From positions 6,310 through 12,887 of the forward strand of contig DBXX01000060.1 in the NCBI GenBank assembly GCA_002309675.1: a DNA stretch of 6,578 bases. The letters are read 5' to 3'. This DNA is from Lachnospiraceae bacterium UBA1201. GTDB lineage: Bacteria; Bacillota; Clostridia; Lachnospirales; Lachnospiraceae. Below are positions 1-4,162 of this stretch, piece by piece. Within the stretch, counting starts at the first letter, position 1. Every line of letters starts with the position of its first letter. Under the pieces are notes generated by a model. That model searched no databases and had not been told where the DNA came from. It was given only the letters and a program-made list of their open reading frames with translations. The translations under genes and the position numbers were made by a program.

Positions 1-171
1 GCCATAGGGGCCGGAACTGCCTATAGCGGGATAGGTGCGTATAGGCAGTCCCCGGAGGGGAAGCCATAGGGACCGGAACTGCCTATAGTGGGATAGGTGT
101 GTATATGCAGACTTTGACGTGAAAGTCTTGGGACCGGAATTGCCTATAGCGGGATAGGCGCGTGTAGTGAG
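1..171. repeat. Three tandem ~62-bp hairpin-forming repeat units
   Basis: Three copies start at 1, 63 and about 124. The anchor CCGGAAYTGCCTATAG recurs at 11, 73 and 134, giving spacings of 62 and 61 bp. Copies 1 and 2 agree at 44 of their first 48 positions. Copy 3 agrees with copy 1 at 30 of 33 positions over its core (134-166) and then diverges. In copy 1, ACTGCCTATA (16-25) pairs perfectly with TATAGGCAGT (40-49). In all three copies the shorter stem CCTAT/ATAGG with a six-base AGYGGG loop is intact (20-24/31-35, 82-86/93-97, 143-147/154-158). The window begins inside the array, so more copies may lie upstream. The units are unlike CRISPR because repeat and spacer are not separable. The spacing is not a multiple of three, which argues against coding. 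The family is not recognised. Confidence 0.85.
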
Positions 172-178
172 GCGCGAC

Positions 179-207
179 TTGTGCGAATTACAAAAGTGTG
201 GTATGAT
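179..207 (+). promoter_or_regulatory. Candidate sigma-A promoter of the lipoprotein-nfi operon
   Basis: TTGTGC (179-184) and TATGAT (202-207) are separated by 17 bp. TGG directly precedes the -10 box and makes an extended -10 element, which can compensate for a poor -35 box (3 of 6 consensus bases). Transcription would start near 214 and give an approximately 53-nt leader before the ATG at 267. The promoter begins about 8 bp after the third repeat unit. Confidence 0.55.
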
Positions 208-246
208 GGAACGCGTGAGTTTTGAAAAATCCCCATTTATATAGGT

Positions 247-254
247 AGAGGAGG
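247..254 (+). promoter_or_regulatory. Ribosome binding site of the lipoprotein gene
   Basis: AGAGGAGG ends 12 bases before the ATG at 267. The core is strong but the spacing is slightly longer than usual. Confidence 0.7.
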
Positions 255-266
255 TTACAAATCAAT

Positions 267-1289
267 ATGAAGAAGTTTAAGACATTGTTTGCAGTGGGAT
301 GCCTGACATTGGCCATGACGGCATGTAATACGGATACGACACCGACGAAGGTAGCAGATCCTACCACACAGGAAGTGCAGACTACGGTTGTCGATGATAC
401 AAAGGCTACGCAGGCGCCTGCAGATACGACGGAGGCGAAGCCGGAGGAGACGAAGGCAACAGAGGAGGTAAAGACGACCGAAGCTCCGAAGGAAACGAAG
501 GCTCCGGGTGAGACGAAGGCGGAAAAAGAAGAGAAGGCCGTGATCACATTGGCCGACGGTGGTAAGACGACCGTGGAAGGCGGAGCGAAGGACTGCGTAT
601 TCCTCGAAGGGAAGAAGGTCATCATCCAGAAACCCGGCACGTATGTGGTTTCGGGAACTTTGACGGACGGTCAGCTGCGCGTCGAGTTGACGAAGGAAGA
701 TAAGGTCGAGATCGAGTTCAAAGGTGTCGACATTACAAATAAGGATGGCGCACCGTTCTACGCGGTTTCCGCAGATAAGGTAGTCATCGATCTGAAGAAG
801 AACACAACGAATATACTCACCGACTCACAGGTCTATGAGTTAGAGGGTGACTCGGATGAGCCGAATGCCTGCCTGTTTTCGAAGGACGACCTGACTATTA
901 AAGGAAGCGGCGAGCTGATCGTAAACGGCAACTATAACAACGGTATCGTTTCGAAGGATGATCTGAAGATCAGCGGCGGCAACATTACCGTAAAGGCTGT
1001 GAAGAACGGCATCCGGGGCAATGACAGCATCACGATCAAAGAGGGAACCATCAAGGTGGATGCCATTAAGGACGGCTTCAAGGTTTCCAACGAGGAGGAT
1101 GCGGAGAAGGGCTTCTTCCTTATGGAAGGCGGTACTGTAGAGGTCGACGCGGGTGATGATGCCATCCAGGCAGTCACTTCCGTGAAGATCGAAGGAGGTA
1201 CGGTGACTTACCGTGCAGACAGCAAGGACATCAAATGTGATGGCACCATCGAGATCAAAGAAGGTGCCATGACGGAGAAGACGAAGTAA
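267..1289 (+). CDS. Secreted lipoprotein with a carbohydrate-binding beta-helix domain (Cthe_2159-like)
   Basis: 340 aa. Residues 1-20 form a lipoprotein signal peptide: KK near the start, a hydrophobic stretch, and a lipobox-like M-T-A-C with C20 as the lipidated residue. Residues 21-91 are a low-complexity Thr/Glu/Lys/Ala tether with ETKA at 61, 76 and 82, probably spanning the cell wall. Residues 92-338 look like a right-handed parallel beta-helix. Rung-like motifs N/D-G/A-I/F followed by a beta strand and GG-T/N-[IV]-x-[VY] recur at about 225, 247, 269, 298 and 321, i.e. every 22-29 residues. This matches the DUF4353/Cthe_2159 family as I remember it, whose founding member binds cellulose and polygalacturonate. 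The ligand here is inference; plant polysaccharide capture outside the cell is plausible. No catalytic motif is seen. The ATG at 267 is supported by its ribosome binding site and signal peptide. nfi follows after 23 bp. Confidence 0.8.
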   Translation: MKKFKTLFAVGCLTLAMTACNTDTTPTKVADPTTQEVQTTVVDDTKATQAPADTTEAKPEETKATEEVKTTEAPKETKAPGETKAEKEEKAVITLADGGKTTVEGGAKDCVFLEGKKVIIQKPGTYVVSGTLTDGQLRVELTKEDKVEIEFKGVDITNKDGAPFYAVSADKVVIDLKKNTTNILTDSQVYELEGDSDEPNACLFSKDDLTIKGSGELIVNGNYNNGIVSKDDLKISGGNITVKAVKNGIRGNDSITIKEGTIKVDAIKDGFKVSNEEDAEKGFFLMEGGTVEVDAGDDAIQAVTSVKIEGGTVTYRADSKDIKCDGTIEIKEGAMTEKTK

Positions 1290-1312
1290 GATCAGAAGCA
1301 GAGATAAAAGCT

Positions 1313-2005
1313 ATGCAGGAAGAATTCCTGAAACAACAGAATGAACTGCGTGACCGGATAGAACTTGTCGACAAATTTGAAATTAAAGACGTAAAGCGCA
1401 TTGCCGGCGTTGACCTTGCATACTGGAAAAACGATGATGAAGAGTATGCGGTCTGCTGCATTGTCATCATCGATGCTGACACGCATAAGGTGGTTGAAAA
1501 GAAGCACTGCAGTGGAAAGATCGAAGTGCCGTATATGCCCGGATTTCTTGCATTCAGAGAGCTTCCGCTGATCCTGAAAACGGTGGCTTTACTGGAAACC
1601 AGTCCGGATATCTTCGTGTTTGACGGAAACGGCTATCTTCACCCGCGCCATATGGGCATCGCTACGCACGCTTCCTTTTACATAAACAAGCCGACGTTCG
1701 GAGTTGCGAAGTCCTATTATCGCGTCGATAAGCAGACAGATTACATTGAACCTGAAAATGAAGCAGGAAGTTTTACGGATATCGTCATAGACGGTGAAGT
1801 GTATGGCAGGACATTGAGAACACATAAGGATGTCAGACCGATCTTCGTTTCCGTGGGGAATTATATCTCCCTGGATACAGCCTGTGCGCTCGCGATGAAA
1901 CTGACCGACCGGGAGAGTCATGTTCCCGTTCCTACAAGACTCGCAGATCTGGAAACGCACATCGAACGAGAAAACGAACTAAGAAAAATGGCTGAAAGCA
2001 AATGA
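1313..2005 (+). CDS. nfi: Endonuclease V (deoxyinosine 3' endonuclease)
   Basis: 230 aa, close to the usual 220-230. The enzyme nicks DNA one nucleotide 3' of deoxyinosine, starting repair of deaminated adenine; some members also cut inosine-containing RNA. Family landmarks appear in order: AGVDLAY with the metal-binding Asp D34; VPYMPGFLAFRE with the wedge Tyr Y74 and catalytic Glu E83; FDGNG with Asp D104; HPRHMGIATH (110-119); PTFGVAK with K133; and the C-terminal PVPTRLAD segment near 205-212. These correspond to D43, Y80, E89 and D110 of the Thermotoga maritima enzyme, so the active site appears complete. The ATG at 1313 is the first start in this frame after the preceding gene's stop. 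Its ribosome binding site is weak (AGAG at 1301-1304), so translation may lean on coupling or readthrough from the lipoprotein gene. The link between a surface lipoprotein and DNA repair is probably positional only. Confidence 0.93.
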   Translation: MQEEFLKQQNELRDRIELVDKFEIKDVKRIAGVDLAYWKNDDEEYAVCCIVIIDADTHKVVEKKHCSGKIEVPYMPGFLAFRELPLILKTVALLETSPDIFVFDGNGYLHPRHMGIATHASFYINKPTFGVAKSYYRVDKQTDYIEPENEAGSFTDIVIDGEVYGRTLRTHKDVRPIFVSVGNYISLDTACALAMKLTDRESHVPVPTRLADLETHIERENELRKMAESK

Positions 2006-2029
2006 TCGAAGGGGCAGTATAATGATTTC

Positions 2030-2034
2030 GGAGG
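2030..2034 (+). promoter_or_regulatory. Ribosome binding site deciding the start at 2040
   Basis: GGAGG lies five bases before the ATG at 2040. It is stronger than AAGGGG (2009-2014) before the alternative ATG at 2022, so I favour 2040. The 2022 start cannot be excluded. Confidence 0.6.
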
Positions 2035-2039
2035 AAACT

Positions 2040-2276
2040 ATGAGATCCTATTTAATTGCAGACACGACCCGGGAAGAACGCGAGCAGATCGTTGAAGAAT
2101 CTCTGGGCAATATCAGCGGCGCCTGTGATGGTTGCATGGCAGGGCTGGCGGAGATGTACCAGGATTACATCGACGGGAAGAAAGAGATCCGCGAGATCAA
2201 CATGGAGTTCCGCGCAAGATATGAATCCGGAAGCGAGGCTCCGGAGAGACACGGGTGCGGATATTATAACGAGTGA
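2040..2276 (+). CDS. Small conserved-looking acidic protein with a CxxC motif, function unknown
   Basis: 78 aa from the ATG at 2040, or 84 aa from 2022. There is no signal peptide or membrane segment, so it should be cytoplasmic. It starts with a charged helix (DTTREEREQIVEESLGN), then CDGCMAGLAEMYQDYIDG with a Cys-x-x-Cys pair (C29/C32 from the 2040 start), then REINMEFRARYESG. A further Cys sits near the end (HGCGYYNE). The CxxC could bind metal or be redox active, but two or three cysteines prove neither. I recall similar short proteins in Clostridia genomes without an established role. The gene begins 34 bp after nfi and its stop lies 14 bp before the next ATG, so the genes are probably co-transcribed. 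Its intact frame and two good ribosome binding sites support a real gene. Confidence 0.75.
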   Translation: MRSYLIADTTREEREQIVEESLGNISGACDGCMAGLAEMYQDYIDGKKEIREINMEFRARYESGSEAPERHGCGYYNE

Positions 2277-2283
2277 CGGGAGG
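2277..2283 (+). promoter_or_regulatory. Ribosome binding site deciding the start at 2291
   Basis: CGGGAGG lies seven bases before the ATG at 2291. An upstream in-frame GTG at 2273 overlaps the previous stop codon and has no comparable site, so 2291 is preferred. Confidence 0.7.
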
Positions 2284-2290
2284 CATACCG

Positions 2291-2689
2291 ATGCAGGAAG
2301 ATTCGATCAAAGATATGTTTGAAGAGATTCGGGATGCGCTCGAGGAGCTGGTCGGCGGGATCGAGGAAGCGGTCGATGAGGCCGTGATGGGTTCATTTCC
2401 CGAGAGTTTCGTCGAGGGCTGGGAGCAGTTCATGGCGGACCATACGTTTGTGAAGAAGGACGGGACGGTCGTGCAGGGCTGGCCGGTGACGCGGGTGCTG
2501 AGCCCGGATAAGAAGAAGCAGCTCAATTGCTACGGCGGACTGAAGGTCGACGGGCAGACGCTGATCGTGCAGACGCGCATTTCGTCGTGGGAGCCGTTGT
2601 ACACGTTCGAGACGGAGGAGGCTGCGGTAGAGGCGCTGAAGAAGATCAGCGAGGCGATGAAACGTGGCGAAACATTTATCGAGCTGTAG
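2291..2689 (+). CDS. Hypothetical acidic cytoplasmic protein
   Basis: 132 aa from the ATG at 2291. I do not recognise the family. Residues 1-35 are a strongly acidic amphipathic helix (many Glu/Asp with spaced Ile, Leu and Val) that could mediate oligomerisation or partner binding. Residues 36-132 look like a compact alpha/beta domain: FVEGWEQFMADH, a lysine-rich turn, QGWPVTRVL, a strand pair around NCYGGLKVDGQTLIVQTRIS, SWEPLYTFETEEAAVEAL, and a final helix KKISEAMKRGE. No signal peptide, membrane segment, metal-binding cluster or catalytic signature is visible. It is richer in G/C-ending codons than nfi upstream, which may mark a different history. It is the last gene of the upstream cluster; a terminator-like hairpin lies 184 bp further on. 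Frame integrity and a good ribosome binding site support a real gene. Confidence 0.75.
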   Translation: MQEDSIKDMFEEIRDALEELVGGIEEAVDEAVMGSFPESFVEGWEQFMADHTFVKKDGTVVQGWPVTRVLSPDKKKQLNCYGGLKVDGQTLIVQTRISSWEPLYTFETEEAAVEALKKISEAMKRGETFIEL

Positions 2690-2862
2690 GGGTTTGAGCA
2701 GGCCTTAGAGAAACAGGGCGGAGGAATTTCATAACTTCCAATCCGAATGAAGGGTCGCGGTATCACCGCGCGTTGTTTACCGAGACGGAAGCGCCCGGGG
2801 AAACTGAGGCAACAGCTGATTAAGGGCACTTGCCGATTTCGGCCGCCCGTAAAAAAAATATC
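2690..2862. other. Gene-free GC-rich spacer with long-range pairing potential
   Basis: No credible gene on either strand. GGGCGG (2716-2721) pairs with CCGCCC (2843-2848), extendable by AC/GT past one bulged A. Inside lie CGCGGT/ACCGCG (2756-2761/2765-2770, ATC loop), GTTG/CAAC (2772-2775/2810-2813) and several shorter stems. This could be a structured 3' UTR, a small RNA or chance in GC-rich DNA. No promoter or terminator of its own was found in it. Confidence 0.35.
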
Positions 2863-2891
2863 TTGACAAACCAAAGCCGCATTGCTATAAT
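2851..2891 (+). promoter_or_regulatory. Exact-consensus promoter of the str operon with UP-like A-tract
   Basis: TTGACA (2863-2868), a 17-bp spacer and TATAAT (2886-2891) match the vegetative sigma consensus at all 12 positions. TGC directly before the -10 box adds an extended -10 element. AAAAAAAATA (2851-2860) sits just upstream of the -35 box, where an UP element contacts the RNA polymerase alpha subunits. Transcription would start near 2897-2898, about 174 nt before rpsL. Confidence 0.93.
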
Positions 2892-2911
2892 TATTTGGCA
2901 TGCGGCTTTTT
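2873..2911 (+). terminator. Terminator-like 10-bp inverted repeat overlapping the str promoter
   Basis: AAAGCCGCAT (2873-2882) is the perfect reverse complement of ATGCGGCTTT (2900-2909), which runs into five T residues (2907-2911). The 17-base loop contains the -10 box. An mRNA reading through from the upstream genes could form this hairpin and terminate. An mRNA started near 2898 lacks the left arm and cannot. The same symmetry could instead be an operator. The loop is longer than usual for a terminator. Confidence 0.55.
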
Positions 2912-2928
2912 GCGCCCTTTTTGCGCCC
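2907..2928 (+). repeat. Tandem 11-bp direct repeat TTTTTGCGCCC
   Basis: Two exact adjacent copies lie at 2907-2917 and 2918-2928, followed by a looser ATTTTTCGGGC. They fall in the first ~30 nt of the predicted str transcript and include two T5 runs. Confidence 0.8.
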
Positions 2929-3056
2929 ATTTTTCGGGCTCAGAGGGAAATTGCCCGTTTACACAGACTGTGTGAGGGGCGGTTTCGGAAGAACTTCGTA
3001 ACAACCGAACGGAGAAAAGCGCAGCGTCGCAGCATAAGATTTAGAAATATTACCAC
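2929..3056 (+). promoter_or_regulatory. Structured 5' leader of rpsL
   Basis: The predicted transcript has an approximately 174-nt leader with three consecutive hairpin candidates: CGGGC/GCCCG (2935-2939/2953-2957); TTTACACA/TGTGTGAG with a GAC loop (2958-2965/2969-2976, including wobbles); and CGGTT/AACCG (2980-2984/3003-3007) enclosing a second small stem. A leader of this length with ordered stems is compatible with feedback control by a ribosomal protein or with attenuation. I do not recognise a named leader class. Confidence 0.4.
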
Positions 3057-3062
3057 AGGAGG
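3057..3062 (+). promoter_or_regulatory. Ribosome binding site of rpsL
   Basis: AGGAGG (continuing as AGGAGGTGA) lies nine bases before the ATG at 3072 and only three before an in-frame ATG at 3066. The spacing selects 3072, which also gives the family's usual MPTFNQLV start. Confidence 0.9.
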
Positions 3063-3071
3063 TGAATGAGA

Positions 3072-3494
3072 ATGCCTACATTTAATCAGCTGGTTAAGAC
3101 GGGTAGACAGACCAGTGCAAAGAAGAGCACAGCACCTGCATTGCAGAAGGCTTATAACTCCCTGCACAAGGTTATGACAGATTCCAGCGCTCCTCAGAAG
3201 AGAGGCGTATGCACAACTGTTAAGACAGCTACCCCGAAGAAGCCTAACTCTGCACTTCGTAAGATCGCCAGAGTTCGTCTTTCCAACGGTATTGAAGTAA
3301 CGAGCTACATCCCCGGCGAAGGTCACAACCTTCAGGAGCACAGCGTCGTTCTGATCCGTGGCGGTCGTGTAAAGGACCTTCCCGGTACCAGATACCACAT
3401 CATCCGCGGAACACAGGATACCGCAGGTGTTGCTAAGAGAAGACAAGCGCGTTCCAAGTACGGTGCTAAGAGACCGAAAGACGCAAAGAAGTAA
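3072..3494 (+). CDS. rpsL: 30S ribosomal protein S12
   Basis: 140 aa. S12 sits at the decoding centre of the small subunit and controls proofreading of the codon-anticodon match. Diagnostic segments are MPTFNQLV (1-8), QKRGVCT (42-48), TPKKPNSALRK (54-64), GEGHNLQEHSVVLIRGG (82-98) and RVKDLPG (99-105), ending in QARSKYGAKRP. Relative to E. coli S12 there is an insertion of about 13 residues before QKRGVC, as in Bacillus subtilis and other Firmicutes. The lysines changed in classic streptomycin-resistant mutants are wild type (K56/K57 and K101), and D102, the site of methylthiolation in some bacteria, is present. The sequence therefore predicts no rpsL-based resistance. It is the first gene of the str operon, behind its own strong promoter and a long leader. 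Confidence 0.98.
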   Translation: MPTFNQLVKTGRQTSAKKSTAPALQKAYNSLHKVMTDSSAPQKRGVCTTVKTATPKKPNSALRKIARVRLSNGIEVTSYIPGEGHNLQEHSVVLIRGGRVKDLPGTRYHIIRGTQDTAGVAKRRQARSKYGAKRPKDAKK

Positions 3495-3538
3495 TTCAAA
3501 ATAAAGATTAGTGCCGGCATTCGAACGAGAACCCCTGA

Positions 3539-3644
3539 CGGTTGCAGACGCCGCGATATGCGGCGGGTTTAGGATACAAGAACCGAGCGCGAACACAATT
3601 ATTTTGTGAGTACCGATGAGTAATTTATTACCGCAAAGCGGTAA
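3539..3644 (+). promoter_or_regulatory. Structured rpsL-rpsG intercistronic region, candidate S7 control site
   Basis: The 173-nt gap (3495-3667) has no gene and holds three strong stems. CGCCGC/GCGGCG (3549-3554/3560-3565, GATAT loop) is enclosed by CGGTT/AACCG (3539-3543/3581-3585). CACAA/TTGTG lies at 3594-3598/3604-3608. TTACCGC/GCGGTAA with an AAA loop lies at 3628-3634/3638-3644, ending ten bases before the rpsG ribosome binding site. In E. coli, S7 binds the S12-S7 intercistronic mRNA and represses translation. A similar role here is inference from position and structure. Confidence 0.5.
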
Positions 3645-3653
3645 ATATGAGTT

Positions 3654-3660
3654 AGGAGGG
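3654..3660 (+). promoter_or_regulatory. Ribosome binding site of rpsG (GTG start)
   Basis: AGGAGGG lies seven bases before GTG at 3668. The next codons give the family's PRKGH start, which confirms the non-ATG start. Confidence 0.9.
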
Positions 3661-3667
3661 AAGATAC

Positions 3668-4138
3668 GTGCCACGTAAAGGACATACTCAAAAGAGAGAC
3701 GTATTAGCAGATCCTATTTACGGCAACAAGGTTGTTACTAAGCTTATTAACAACATCATGTTGGACGGTAAAAGAGGAGTTGCTCAGAAGATCGTTTATG
3801 GCGCATTCGAGCGCGTGGAAGCTAAGGTTGGCAAGCCCGCAGTAGAAGTATTCGAAGAAGCTATGAACAACATCATGCCTGTTCTCGAGGTTAAGGCTAA
3901 GAGAGTCGGCGGCGCTACCTATCAGGTGCCGATCGAGGTTAAAGCAGACCGTAGACAGGCTTTAGGCCTTCGCTGGCTTACCATGTTCTCCCGCAAGAGA
4001 GGCGAGAAGACCATGGAAGAGAGATTGGCCAATGAAATTATGGACGCAGCTAACAACACAGGCGCATCCGTAAAGAGAAAAGAAGACATGCACAAGATGG
4101 CAGATGCAAACAAGGCATTTGCTCACTACAGATTCTAA
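3668..4138 (+). CDS. rpsG: 30S ribosomal protein S7
   Basis: 156 aa, the common length for bacterial S7. S7 binds the 3' major domain of 16S rRNA, starts assembly of the 30S head and lies near the E-site tRNA exit. Recognisable parts are PRKGH at the basic N terminus, DPIYGN (15-20), IMLDGKRG (30-37), the strongly conserved RVGGATYQVPIEV (79-91) in the beta-hairpin region, ALGLRWL (98-104), RLANEIMDAANNTG (119-132) and the terminal KAFAHYRF. It starts with GTG, supported by AGGAGGG at ideal spacing and by the protein start. It lies 173 bp after rpsL and 24 bp before fusA. In E. coli S7 is the translational repressor of its own operon, and the structured region just upstream is where such control would act. 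Confidence 0.98.
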   Translation: MPRKGHTQKRDVLADPIYGNKVVTKLINNIMLDGKRGVAQKIVYGAFERVEAKVGKPAVEVFEEAMNNIMPVLEVKAKRVGGATYQVPIEVKADRRQALGLRWLTMFSRKRGEKTMEERLANEIMDAANNTGASVKRKEDMHKMADANKAFAHYRF

Positions 4139-4148
4139 TGCGTGTAAT

Positions 4149-4154
4149 AGGAGG
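4149..4154 (+). promoter_or_regulatory. Ribosome binding site of fusA (TTG start)
   Basis: AGGAGG lies eight bases before TTG at 4163. No ATG lies in frame before codon 17 (within the P-loop region), so TTG is the only workable start. Confidence 0.88.
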
Positions 4155-4162
4155 AAAAAACC

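Noticed and set aside
1..171. CRISPR array
   Set aside because: Similarity extends through most of each unit, copies are too divergent, and no cas gene is nearby.
1..180. Open frame on the minus strand across the repeats
   Set aside because: Repeat spacings of 62 and 61 bp change frame from copy to copy, there is no start with a ribosome binding site, and stem symmetry explains the sequence better.
188..640. 150-aa minus-strand ORF with a Ser/Val/Phe-rich sequence
   Set aside because: It is the complement of the Thr/Lys/Glu tether repeats of the lipoprotein and would cover its promoter and ribosome binding site.
2273..2290. GTG at 2273 as the start of the 132-aa protein
   Set aside because: CGGGAGG at 2277-2283 is placed for the ATG at 2291, and the GTG would lie before that site.
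2747..2866. 39-codon ORF on the + strand encoding a very basic peptide
   Set aside because: No ribosome binding site, Arg/Lys-rich composition expected from GC-rich non-coding DNA, and its stop lies inside the -35 box.
3066..3071. ATG at 3066 as the rpsL start
   Set aside because: Only three bases after AGGAGG, and the S12 family starts at the ATG at 3072.
2940..3674. 244-aa minus-strand ORF over the leader, rpsL and the intercistronic region
   Set aside because: It is antisense to the certain rpsL gene, resembles no family, and crosses two structured non-coding regions.
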